DNA of 64,000 nt from Coniella vitis (lineage: Eukaryota; Ascomycota; Sordariomycetes; Diaporthales; Schizoparmaceae), in NCBI GenBank assembly GCA_011317545.1, contig WUJK01000012.1, positions 1,501,001 through 1,565,000 of the forward strand, in the 5' to 3' direction. The notes below the pieces were generated by a model that saw only the letters and a list, made by a program, of their open reading frames with translations, was not told the origin of the DNA and did no database searches. Position numbers and translations under genes: made by a program. Below are positions 34,234 to 45,525 of this stretch, one piece after another; the first letter of the stretch is position 1, and every line of letters starts with the position of its first letter.

Positions 34234-36015
34234 TATATCCAGAGCATCGCAGCCGGGTCTGGCAGGTCTGAAGGATGACGAGGCAACGCGCTGCTGGCTT
34301 CTGGGCGCGCGCGCAAGAAGGAGATGAGGAGCAGGAGGAGACGCATGACTTGGTCACTCGCAAACGCGAGGCTGCACTGGGCGAGGTTGCTGGCAGCTGC
34401 TTGCCAGTGGCGACCAGCTGGCGATTTAGTTGACGAGAATACTGACGTAATCACCAGTCAAGTACCTAGGTATGCAGATACCCGGGCTGCCAGGTACCGA
34501 GGTACTCGTACCGCCAGTTATCAGCCGCAACCCACAAGCTGAGAAGCGCATTAGCAACATGCACCTCTCTTCCTCCTCAACTTTCTCACCAACCATGGAC
34601 GCGAGGTCTTAGATGCTGCTACCATGGCGATCCAGCTCGGCACGACTGCTTTCGCTCTACATCTCCCCGGCCATTCGCAGATGTGCACCTGCACAGCAAG
34701 TCGAGGGGCGTCAAGCTGCCAACAACGACCGCGTCGATCAGGAAAGCAGCTCGACATGTTCTTCCAAGCCACTAGAGATCCAGCTGCGCAATAAGCCTTG
34801 GCCCACGAGACAGACACACCAGCTTGGCAATGTTCTTAACTTCAACTTGACTTGGTGTGCTCCAACGCACCGTGGCAAGGCCGCGTCAACAGCGCCATGC
34901 TCATGCTCAGTGCTGGAGAATGCAATTCCACAGCTCTCACCAGCGTTGTGAAGGACCATGTGCGATTCCACACAGGTCTTGAGCTTCCTGGTTGTGTAGT
35001 CGCCGAAAGCATAATCCTCAGCCTCGCTTCATAATACGAATCACAAGAAGCGTGGCCTGTACCTATGTCAGACTCGATTCGTGCTGCTCACCTCACTTGT
35101 GCCACGCCCATCTGCGAGCTTTGTGCCCAGGAAATCGCCTCGTGGGATCGCTAACACTGCCATGCGGCATCAAGATGCGACAAATCGGCAACAAGAACCG
35201 ATTCGGCTGGCTCCCACCTGATCGAGACAGCTCTTGTGGATAAATGCAACTGGACACTGACTCGAAAAACTATATCCCCGTGGACATTTGCGTATGATAT
35301 ACTTCTAGTATGTGGGCGCATTCCATCTCGCTTGTTGCACTTGCGTTCGCTGCCGTTCATCGTGATTCGATCGTCCACAGCGGTCTTCGGAGGTGCCGGC
35401 AAGCCCAGCTCCGGCGGAGGTTCCTCCCACCAAACCATGTTCCCAATCCCGTGCGCTTGGACGCTCGCCTCGTCGCACCTCACGCAACAGGGATACCACA
35501 ATACGTGGCCGGGGTTGGCGGGGCGCGATGCAGCCTGCAGGGCTCTCGAAGCGTCATCGAAACGCCAGTCTCTCTTCACAAAGCAGATCGGGCGGTTTGG
35601 GGGAATCTTGGTACCGGGACAAGGTACTTCGGACTCTAGTCGTGCACTGTACCAACCTTGTAACAGAGTGGCTCGTAAAGCCCTGGTGAGTGGGCTACTT
35701 GGGCATGTACCAGGGATAGACCGAGCATGCAGGCAACTTCTGGGTCAAGCCAGGACCGGTTTTGCGCCGCTGGTCTGACTTTCGCATTTCGGCCGATGGT
35801 CCCTGAGACTTCTATGCCGTTCGATGTTCGTTATTTGGCTTCTCGTGTTGCCATTTTCTATTTCCTGCCATATTGCGCTCACCACTCTCGCCTGTGTGTT
35901 TCCGCGCATCGCTTCCAGGTGACTTATTCCGAGCGCTCCGGTTCACACTTTGCGCGTCCTGCTGGCCGTCAACATTACTGACTGCGCCGCGTAGGCGCGC
36001 GAATACGGCGGCGCA
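34234..36015. promoter_or_regulatory. divergent intergenic region, carrier to ABC transporter
   Basis: 1.8 kb holding both promoters. An open frame on the minus strand (about 35151-35640) has an interesting Cys/Trp-containing translation but no ATG at its head (see findings). Short ACCTAGGTA/CCGAGGTA-like repeats lie at about 34458-34510. Confidence 0.4.
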
Positions 36016-39000
36016 ATGGCACTCCTCCGCCAGGCCTGGGTCCTGACCAAAAAGAACTTGCTTGTCGTCTTTGTTCGGCACTGGTTCTTCACCACCATTC
36101 GCGCCTTCTTGGCTCCCATTGTGTTTGTAGGTACCTTTTCGGTCTCATCATGGCCGCGCAATTGGCCGGGACGTGATCTGTAGAGGCTCGTTGACAACTG
36201 ACCGCTGGTATGCCGGCTCAAACATCTAGATGTTCATCATATCATATGCCAAGAACTTTTTTGTTCCCCCCTCACAGTATGGCATCGGATCACCGACACC
36301 TATACGAAGTCTGCCAGAGGCTCTTGCGGCTGCCACCGGCAACCACAACAAGGTCGTGTTTGTGAATAATGGCTTCACAGGCGGGGATATTGATGCCGTT
36401 ATCGCAAATGTGTCTTCGCAGATCCGCGGCGCTGGCAAAACAGTCGAGGTTCTCCAGCAAGACATTGACCTTCTTACGAGTTGCCCCAGCTCGTTGCGGG
36501 GCTCTACTGCATGTTATGGTGCTGTTGTGTTCCACTCGTCTCCGACTGAAGGCAGCTCAGGAGCTTGGAATTATACCATGCGCGCTGATGGTGTGTTTGG
36601 GGAGAAGATCTATGTCAACAAAAAGGACAATGATGTTGAAGTGTACATCTTTCCACTCCAGCGAGCTGTTGACGCAGCGATCGGCTCGGTCTCAGGCACA
36701 ACGACTACATTCTCCTCCCAGGCAGACGAGATTGATGAATATCCATTCACCGACATGACCGCGGAAGAGCGAGACGCCTTGATTCGACGGCTTTACATGG
36801 GCGCTTTGATCGATATCCTAGCTGTGGCCTATTTCATTGGAGTGTGTGGTGTCACGTACCAGCTTACTGGCCAAATGGCTTCGGAGCGAGAGTTGGGAAT
36901 CTCCCAGCTCATCGAGGCCATGACCCCTGCCACCAAACCATGGCATACCCAGGCAGCACGACTGCTCTCCAACCATCTCGCCTTTGACATCATCTACCTC
37001 CCCGGCTGGATCATCATGGGGGCTATTCTCAGGAGCCTGTCGTTCCTCCATACGAGCTGGGCTATTTTGATCTTGTACCACATACTGGCTGGTCTCGCTC
37101 TTTCCAGTTTCTCCATCTTTGGTGCCAGTCTGTTCAACAAAGCGCAGCTATCAGGAATCACTGTGACCATGGTTAGTGTCATCCTGGCCATCATCGCCCA
37201 AGTCGCTGGACCTTTTGGGACCGGGGCAACCGCCGCCCTGAGTCTCATCTTCCCCTCAATGAATTATGTCTTTTTCATCATCTTTCTTGCTCGTTTTGAA
37301 AAGGTTTCGATGGCGGCAGACCTTGCAGAGAGTGCACCTAGCGGGCCTTCAGACTTGCGCGGTGTTATTTTCTGGGTCTTGCTCGTCGTTCAGATCGTCG
37401 TGTACCCGCTCCTTGGCGCTGCCGCCGAGCGGCTGCTGTACGGTACTGTGTCCAAGGAGAGGAAGACAACCACGTCCTCTCCTGATCATGCCATTATCCT
37501 GTCAAACTTCTCTAAGCATTGGAAGTCGAGCTGGTTCCGGAGAAAAGTGCTCGCAAAGCTGGGGTTCAGAACTCCTGACACCGTCTATGCGGTCAACAAT
37601 CTGAACCTCAAGGCTCGCCGGGGTCAGATCTTGGTGCTTTTGGGTGCTAACGGTAGCGGCAAAAGCACGACTCTGGACGCTCTATCTGGTCTCAACACCA
37701 TTACCAGCGGTTCTATCGAGATTGATGGCACAGGAGGCCTCGGCCTGTGTCCCCAAAAGAATGTGCTCTGGGATGAGCTTACAGTATATGAGCACGTCAA
37801 GATATTCAATCAGCTTAAATCGGCAGGCCGGCCTGATGATAGAGACGGACTCGAACGTCTCATCCGTGGCTGCGATCTGGGCCACAAGGTTGGGGCCAGG
37901 TCCAAAACCCTCTCCGGTGGCCAAAAGAGAAAACTCCAACTTGCCATGATGTTTACGGGTGGCAGTAAAGTGTGTTGCGTTGATGAAGTCTCGTCGGGTC
38001 TTGACCCGCTCTCGAGACGCAAGATATGGGACATCCTTCTTGCCGAACGTGGGGAGCGGACTTTCGTGCTGACAACCCACTTTCTTGACGAGGCCGATGT
38101 ATTGTCTGACTACGTCGCCATGATGTCAAAGGGTAACCTCAAGACCAAGGGTACAGCAGTTCAGCTCAAACACGAAGCAGACGTCGGGTACCGCATCTCG
38201 GTGCCCAAAGAGCAAGACTTTGGCGCTCCTGATTCGGTCATTCGCAGCGAAACAGAAGAGAGGATTGTTTATTGGTTTCCCAACCTGTCAGATGCATCCA
38301 GCTTCATTAGTGAGCTACGATCCCGACACGTGCAGGACTACGATATTCTCGGACCGACATTGGAAGATGTCTTCCTATCGATGGCAGATGAGGTCAAAGA
38401 AAATGGACTGGAAGATGAGATGTCACCAGGCGTGCGTCCTACAGGCAAAGCTCAGCCCACTGACAAGACGACTAGTTCTGAGACATCATCCATCCGCGGA
38501 AACGGTGCTCTGCGGATGAGCCAGGGCAGAAGCACAGGCTTAGCCAGGCAGGCCGTGATTCTCATCCGTAAACGCTTCACCATTCTGAAACGCAACTATC
38601 TGCCGTACCTGGCTGCATTTCTTGTACCAGTCATCACAAGTGGTTTGGTTACGCTTTTCCTCCGCGACTTCTCAGCCGTTGGTTGCAGCCCTGGTGACCA
38701 GACCAGCAATCCGAAGACATATGATCTCGATTCCCTCGACATCACCCCTCTTGTGCCTGTGGGGCCTTCCAGTCTTTTGAGCATCGATACCCTGACCAAC
38801 TATACTGGTCTGCCAGCCAGTGCCTTTCATCTCGTGGACACCTTGGACGAGTTCAACAGCTACATCGACACCGAGTTTCGCAATGTGACGCCAGGCGGTT
38901 TCTTTCTGCAGCCTGGTCAAAACCCCGAAGCTGTCATGGCTTACATTGGGAATGGCGATGTAGCGTTTGGCTTGGTCACGCTCAACGCGCTGTCGAACGT

Positions 39001-41068
39001 CATTGAGGGCATACCAATCACGACCTCGTTTCAGTCCTTTGCCGTGCCATTTGCGCCCAGCGCTGGCAAAACGCTACAGCTCATCCTGTACTTTGGGCTG
39101 GCTATGTCGATCTATCCGGCCTTTTTCGCCTTGTACCCGTGTGTAGAGCGCTTGAGAAATGTACGAGCCCTGCACTACAGCAACGGTATCCGCGCGGGAC
39201 CTCTTTGGCTGGCCTACATGACGTTCGATTTCCTGTTCGTTCTCGTTGTCAGTGCCGTCGTCATAGGCATCTTCGTTGGCGCCTCAGACGTGTGGTACGC
39301 TCCAGGATACCTGTTTGTGGTGTTCTTTTTGTACGGCCTGACATCCCTCCTCTTCTGCTACATCATTTCGCTTTTTACGCCGTCGCAGCTTGCTTGCTTT
39401 GCTACGGCCGCAGGATGTCAGGCTGTTTTGTTTCTCTTGTACTTTATCATGTACATGAGTATCATTACGTATTCACCTGCTTATCGGATCAACTCGGACT
39501 TGACGACTGCTCACTTTGCGTACTCGGCCTTTACCCCCGTGGGTAGCTTGCTGCGATCTCTTCTCTTGACACTCAACGAGTTCTCGCTCCTTTGCCAGGG
39601 GACCTCCATCGCTTCGTACCCAGGAGAAATCACAGTCTATGGAGGCCCCATTCTCTATCTGTCGGTTCAATCACTCATCCTCTTGACTGTTCTTGTCTGG
39701 TTTGACAGCGGGTACAAGCCCAACATTCTCACCAAACTATCTCATCGCCTGCAACAAGGTCTGGCGTCTTCCAAAACTAGCGATGCTGAAAGCGAAGCCG
39801 CGGCCTCTGGCGTTTCCGCCATCCACGATTCCGCTGTGGCAAGCGAGGTCAAACGCGTCGAAGCACAATCCCCTCCAGATACCGACAGCCTGCGCGTGCT
39901 CCATCTGAACAAGTTCTTCAACCGCACTAATCATGCCGTTCAAGACATGACATTTGGCGTGCCCCGCGGCCAAGTCTTCGCCCTTCTTGGCCCCAACGGC
40001 GCCGGAAAGTCAACAACCATCTCTCTTATCCGTGGCGACATCCGGCCCACGGGTGGCTTCCTCGATAGCGTTGCAGCAGGCGACGTCCTCATCTCTAATC
40101 TCTCCATCTCTGCCCAGCGCGCCGCGGCTCGTCAGAACCTTGGTGTCTGTCCGCAATTTGACGCAATGGACAGCATGACTGTCCGCGAACATCTGGCCTT
40201 TTACGCCGCCTGTCGCGGCGTCCCGGACGTAGATACGAATGTCGAGGCTGTCCTCGCTGCCACGGGCCTCAACCGCTTCGCCGACCGCGTTGCGCACAAG
40301 CTCTCGGGCGGCAACAAGCGCAAGCTGTCGCTGGGCATCGCCCTCATGGGCAACCCAGCCGTGCTCCTGCTCGACGAACCCAGCAGTGGAATGGATGCTG
40401 CTGCCAAGCGCGTCATGTGGCGCACGCTGCTGGGCGTTGCTGCACCGGGCCGCGCGCTGCTCATCACCACGCACTCGATGGAAGAGGCAGACCGGCTGGC
40501 GACGCGTGTGGGAATCATGAAGAGACGGATGTTGGCGCTCGGCACGGGCAAGGAGCTTGGCGAGCGCTGGGGAGAGGGCATGGTCGTGCAGCTTGTGCTC
40601 AAGAGCGCACCGAGTACGACGGAGGAGGAAATGGAGCGGGTCAAGGCGTGGTTGGCGACCAGAGTCGGTGGATGTGAATTCGAGAAGTGGGGCGCTGGCG
40701 GTGGTGCGCACGGCTTGTTGCGGTTCCGAGTCAGGAGACAGGGAGCAAACATGGCTGGTGATTCGAACAAGACTGTGCAAAACAAAGCTGGACCAATTCA
40801 AGAGGCACAGACTGAGATCTTGGGGGACAAGGACAACCGGGACGCGAGTAGCACGACTAGCTCGGTGGATGAAGCGGCCAGCAAGGCGGCGAGCCTGGAC
40901 ACGCCAGGTCTGATCCAGCTTTTCGAAGCACACCGGGAGGAATTGGGCATCGAGTATTACAGTGTCAGTCCAACGACGCTCGATGAGGTCTTTCTGAGGG
41001 TTGTGGGACGTGAGGAGGAGGATCATGCTGAAACACCGGTTAGAAGGCGGTTCTGGCGCCGGTCCTAG
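36016..41068 (+). CDS. full-size ABC transporter, ABCA-type
   Basis: Lipid/sterol-type ABC transporters of the A subfamily flip lipids across membranes. Two exons, 36016-36126 and 36230-41068 (103-nt intron, phase 0), give 1649 aa. Exon 1 codes the cytosolic start and most of TM1 (LTKKNLLVVFVRHW), a typical ABCA beginning that the long second exon alone lacks. The order is TM1, a large extracellular loop (about 50-210), TM2-6, NBD1, a linker, a second TM1 with another large loop (about 830-960), TM, then NBD2. NBD1 has Walker A GANGSGKST (about 508), LSGGQKRKL, Walker B VCCVDEVSSGLD and TTHFLDEAD. NBD2 has GPNGAGKST (about 1291), LSGGNKRKL, VLLLDEPSSGMD and TTHSMEEAD. The usual DEP proline is Val in NBD1. 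It converges with the DUF2828 gene, 249 nt apart. The substrate is not known. Confidence 0.95.
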
Positions 41069-41317
41069 CTGTGTTTCTTGTGTTCATTTAGATTGGGCAT
41101 ATATACGATACCATTAGAACGAGAGAATTCCCCCCTTGTGGTCAGGTATGTAGCCTGACCTCATATACATTTAATCATACGGGCGTGTAAGCGTTTTCCC
41201 ACTCGCACTTTTCTCGTGGATTAGTTCTCACCATCTCCTCGTGGCGTGGCTTAAGCTTCTATTGCTAACTTGGTTTCTTCAGGGCTTTTGAGTGAACCTG
41301 TCTGACAGTACACTCTA

Positions 41318-44074
41318 TCAATCAACAACACATAGCATACGATATGCCTTATGCCCGAGCGCCCTCTCCATCAAGCCCACAGGATCCAACCTGGGTTCTT
41401 TAGCCTTGCTTCTGCTCAAAACAACCTCGTCGTCTTCGCCAATCTCCTCCACGACCTCCTCCTCGTCTGACTCCTTATCCTCGTCGTCAAAGGTGCCGTC
41501 ATTCAAGAATACCTTGAGCGTGCCTTGCGAATACCCACTGACAAGCGCCGTGCCAACCTCATCCGCCAGGACAGGCTTGGGCGCTGTGGGGTCCCCCCCA
41601 GCCATTCTACGACCATTATTATAACCTGCGCGCCCACCAGCGAGGTTCCAAAACACCAGCTCAGGCATCTCGTAGCCCGCCTCGCGGTACGCCTTTCGAA
41701 TCCTCTCGTACGACGACGCATTCCACTCCTCCCGAGGCACCTCTGCTGCCATGCTGTATCTGTTCACCCTCTGGGCTTGGTTGAATTGCATGTCCGAAAA
41801 GACAAACACACGTTTGACCATATCCTCCGGCTTGACCTTCTTCTCCACCGCCATGGGCAGAATCAGCTTCTCGAACACGGCGACAAAATCCGTCGACATG
41901 CTCCAATTCATGCGCGCAAGCGTCTCGTACTTGTCCACCAGCGACGCCGACTCCTCCACAACAACGACACTCGGCGCCTCACTGAACGTGACAAGGCATC
42001 CCCCAAACGGCGGCCGGCACACCTCAGCCAGCAACAGGCCCAGCCCGATGGCCGAGTCCATCGGACACGTCCCATCCCGGAACTGCGGCGACCCCATCGA
42101 GTCCGAGACATCCACAACAGCCATGCAGCTGTCCAGCGTGCCCGCGTCGCGGACCCGCTGCACCAGCGCGCGCCACTGCCCGTCGAGCAGCTTCACAGCG
42201 ACGCCGCTGCTCTTCTCCTGGATCGCACTGTGCAAACTTGCCTGCTTGCGCTTGCGCTTGCGCGGATGGCGTGGCGTGAGCGGCGCGGACAAGGCCGTCG
42301 TCTTTGTTGCTGCTGCTGCTGCTGCTGCTCTCCGCGCGGCCAGGTCGCGCGCCTCCTTGATGAGCGTGCTGGGGAGCAGCGTGGCGCCCGAGATGCGCGC
42401 GGTGCCGGCCGCGACGCGGTCCATGTACGCCTCGAAGCGCACCGCGTCCTTTTTCATAAAGAGCGGCGCGTACGTCTTCATGGCGAGCGAGGGCAGCCGG
42501 TCGTACTGGATGCGGCCGTACGTGCTGGCCGTGAGGTCGCGCTCGACAACCTCGAGGTGCGCGCGCAGAGCGGCGAGGTTCTTGCGGTAGGCTTCGCGGG
42601 CATGGCGCAGGTACAAGGTGCGCTGCTCGGGGTCGTTGTTCGGGCTGTTGTTGTTGGTGTTGTTATGGCTTGCACCGGCGGCTGCGCCGGGAAATGTGTC
42701 CAGCGGGTGCAGGATCTCGGCGATGGAGCTTGCGATGTGGGTGTGTTTGTCGTGGAAGCGCTCGAGGGACGGCGCCCATTTGGCGCAGAGCGAGATGGCG
42801 CGCTTGGCTTGGGGGCCCGTGTCCTCTGCTGCTGCGAGAAGGGCCAGGTCTGCGTGCAGCTGTGCGGCAAAGAGGCGGGCAACGGCCAGGTGCAGGCCGC
42901 GGTAGACGGCGTCGGCGGCAAAGTGCGCGGTGACGGCGGCGTTGCGCTCGGCGCGCTTGGCGTGGCGGAGCTGGCGGGCGTCTGCCTGGCTGCGCGCGCC
43001 GACGAGGACGCGCTCTTGTTTCGGAGGCTTGTCGTTGAGCAGGTCGCGTGGGTTGGCGAGGACGGTGAGCTGGTCGTTGACGCGCAGAACGAGCATGTTG
43101 AGGAGGTCTTTCCAGTATCCGTGGGCGACGCCATGCTTGACGTCGTAACGGGAAGCGTCGTTCTCATCCACGTCTACCTCTTCTTTTTGATCCTCGATAA
43201 TGACCATGTCGTCTTCGCTGCCGGTGGCGACCTCCTCCTCCTTCTGCTTCTGCTTCTGCTGCTGCTGCCGCTTCTTGTCTGCTGGCTTGTCGGCCTTTTT
43301 GGGAATCACAGGTCGGTTGAGCCACGGCAGATTGGCGATCAGTGTCTGCGGATGATTCTCCGCCAGCCAGCCAGCGCACCGGTAAAAGGTATGGCGGGAA
43401 GCCTTGCCCAGGTGGATTGACCGGGCATGGAAAATAATCTTGAGCGTGGCGAGCGGATCTTTTCTCCAGGCGCCGTAGAGTAGCTCGCGTAACCGAGGGC
43501 CAGAGACCACGTCTTCGAGCTCGGTGTACAGGTCCAGCAGGGCGTTGTCGGTGGAGCGGTAGGCCATATCACCGTTACCTGTGCGCATTCTGTTCTGCAT
43601 GTTTGGGATATCATCGGCCCCTGGGTTTGCAGAGGGGTTGTTATTGCTGCTGCTGCTGCTGCTGCCACCTTGTTGTTGGAATGTCATGAGGCCTTGCACG
43701 AAAGGATTCGCATTGTTTTCCGCGCCAGAGACAGCAGCGATCTGGGGCGTCGGAGCGTGCGCCGCCTCGAAATCCATCTTGTCAACACCATCTCGAATGT
43801 CTGCTGTAGTGGACACGTCAGAGACGAGGACAGTCTCGCCGTCGCCAAGATGGGAGGCCTCCGCGTCCCCCGCCTCGTCTGTCGGCGTGATCTGGTGGTG
43901 CCCTTCAACCCGAGATGCGACCCTCACATCCTGCTTCAGAAATGCTCTGAAGCTGTCTTCAGATGCAGTCAAGGCAAAATGCGCAGGGAGAGTGACTGGA
44001 CGCGAGGACCGGAGGATCCAGGGACCGCCCACCCGCTGAGGCTTTGCTGGCGGAATTTGCTCTGAGGATGCCAT
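41318..44074 (-). CDS. DUF2828 protein with VWA-like domain (TROVE/Ro60-like architecture)
   Basis: Single exon, 918 aa. The ATG at 44074 (MASSEQIPPAKPQ) was chosen; the frame stays open another 186 nt upstream. The N-terminal half has the DUF2828 signature NPFVQGLMTF, MAYRSTDNALLDLYTEL and LRELLYGAWRKDPLATLKIIFHAR, then the helical repeat-like block with WLAENHPQTLIANLPW. The C-terminal VWA-like part has the MIDAS-type DVSDSMGS (DxSxS) and VFVFSDMQF. The layout of helical repeats plus VWA recalls Ro60/TROVE RNA-binding proteins, but function in fungi is undetermined. Low-complexity insertions (KKRQQQQKQKQKEEE, poly-Ala, Asn-rich) sit between conserved blocks and match CTG/CAG tracts in the DNA. 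The C-terminus is strongly acidic (DDEDKESDEEEVVEEIGEDD). Confidence 0.88.
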   Translation of the reverse strand: MASSEQIPPAKPQRVGGPWILRSSRPVTLPAHFALTASEDSFRAFLKQDVRVASRVEGHHQITPTDEAGDAEASHLGDGETVLVSDVSTTADIRDGVDKMDFEAAHAPTPQIAAVSGAENNANPFVQGLMTFQQQGGSSSSSSNNNPSANPGADDIPNMQNRMRTGNGDMAYRSTDNALLDLYTELEDVVSGPRLRELLYGAWRKDPLATLKIIFHARSIHLGKASRHTFYRCAGWLAENHPQTLIANLPWLNRPVIPKKADKPADKKRQQQQKQKQKEEEVATGSEDDMVIIEDQKEEVDVDENDASRYDVKHGVAHGYWKDLLNMLVLRVNDQLTVLANPRDLLNDKPPKQERVLVGARSQADARQLRHAKRAERNAAVTAHFAADAVYRGLHLAVARLFAAQLHADLALLAAAEDTGPQAKRAISLCAKWAPSLERFHDKHTHIASSIAEILHPLDTFPGAAAGASHNNTNNNSPNNDPEQRTLYLRHAREAYRKNLAALRAHLEVVERDLTASTYGRIQYDRLPSLAMKTYAPLFMKKDAVRFEAYMDRVAAGTARISGATLLPSTLIKEARDLAARRAAAAAAATKTTALSAPLTPRHPRKRKRKQASLHSAIQEKSSGVAVKLLDGQWRALVQRVRDAGTLDSCMAVVDVSDSMGSPQFRDGTCPMDSAIGLGLLLAEVCRPPFGGCLVTFSEAPSVVVVEESASLVDKYETLARMNWSMSTDFVAVFEKLILPMAVEKKVKPEDMVKRVFVFSDMQFNQAQRVNRYSMAAEVPREEWNASSYERIRKAYREAGYEMPELVFWNLAGGRAGYNNGRRMAGGDPTAPKPVLADEVGTALVSGYSQGTLKVFLNDGTFDDEDKESDEEEVVEEIGEDDEVVLSRSKAKEPRLDPVGLMERALGHKAYRMLCVVD

Positions 44075-45525
44075 GGTCTTTGTCTTGCATACAACAACAG
44101 TCTGGCTCGCGAGCAAAGAGTCGAGGGAAGCTGAGAAGAGGGAAACAAGGTCGCCCTGTTGAATTCCAGATGCCGAAGGCTGGCCTTTTGTGATGAGTTC
44201 GATAGTGAGGCCAAACACTGGGACTGATAGACTGCATGCACTGGGCACGGCATGACTCAACGGTGAGCGGCCAACCGCGGGTTATTTCCCGGCTTTTGTT
44301 GGCATTGCCTTTCTGCTGTGATTTTGTATCAGGCAGTTAAAGTGCACGGCCAAGGTTGACGATGGAGTTGATTGGGCCAGAGAGAACTTTGTTGGTTCAA
44401 TATGGCCTTGTTATTGCCTTGTTGGTCTATCCGATCAGTTGCCTGTGGGTGAACAATATCTTCGACTAGTGCTTACTTACGATCCCGGGCAATGAATGTG
44501 TCGAGTTTCAACATCCACAAGCCTGATACCGCCGGTTGACTCTTGACGGCGCCTGTTGATGGTCAAAAACAAGCCTCACTGCCGCAGTCCTGTAGTTGTA
44601 CGGTGCTCGAGCGGATTATGGGATCGATGGGCGCAGACTTGAAGCAGCATGTTGAGAAGCCTCTCTGGGTTGGTCTCAGAAACAACGAGATGTCAGTTAT
44701 GCAGTGAGTGAGCATATCCCTTTGGTTAACATGAATCAGATTACGCATATATTGGAGTCGAACTGCTCGGGCTAAATAACACAATCCGATTCTTTCAAAA
44801 AGTCCAACTCAAAAAAGACACACACACAAAAGTATTAAGCATGAATTTCAATCCATATGTTTTCTCTCCGAAGACCGAGCGTGGGCATACCGCCGTACCC
44901 GCCCACCTACATAGATCTGGACACTCGTATATCTCGTATCTCCGTATATTTACGTCCAAGATCGTGGGTTTGTGCCGCAGCGCTGAGAATGATTGGGCAG
45001 GATAAAAGCATATATATATGGGTACTTTGCTATTAACGAAGCAGCTTTCTGATCAATGAACCGGTTGAGGATTTCGTTCTTGGTGTATGATAGCACAGAA
45101 ATGTCATATATTGGACTGTTTTTGGCTTTTACGTTGCCGGATATCAATCAAGAATTATCAGTCGAATTAAGGAAAACAAGGCCTTGATTGCGAAGTTTGA
45201 ATAACAAGAGACTTTATTTTTGTTATAGTGCCGTTGGTTGACTGATTTGCCAGAAAACGTATACTGGCACGAGAGACTTTATTAACTGACGAGAAGGGAT
45301 GGAATCTTTGTCTAATCCTAAATGCTTGCTGCATTTTTTCTTTTTCTACTTCCTCTTCTGTATATACGCGCAACAGCGTTTGCCGCCTTTGTAGGTGGGT
45401 ATCATGATCCGTTTAGCCATCCATCATCCCCCGAAACGCCTGATGAAGGAACACAATTCCAATGATACAAGGAAAAAGAAGCGCAGTATGCTTCGTATCA
45501 TGGAAATCCCCAACCAGTTGGTTGG
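44075..45525. other. intergenic region
   Basis: About 1.45 kb, A+T-rich in its right half. No supported gene or RNA. The left end is the promoter of the DUF2828 gene. Confidence 0.5.

Noticed and set aside
35236..35778. 180-codon plus-strand frame
   Set aside because: It overlaps the better-looking minus-strand frame and has no homology signature or promoter evidence.
41525..43420. 631-codon plus-strand frame opposite the DUF2828 gene
   Set aside because: It is antisense to conserved DUF2828/VWA motifs; the long open frame results from the G+C-rich codon pattern of the real gene.
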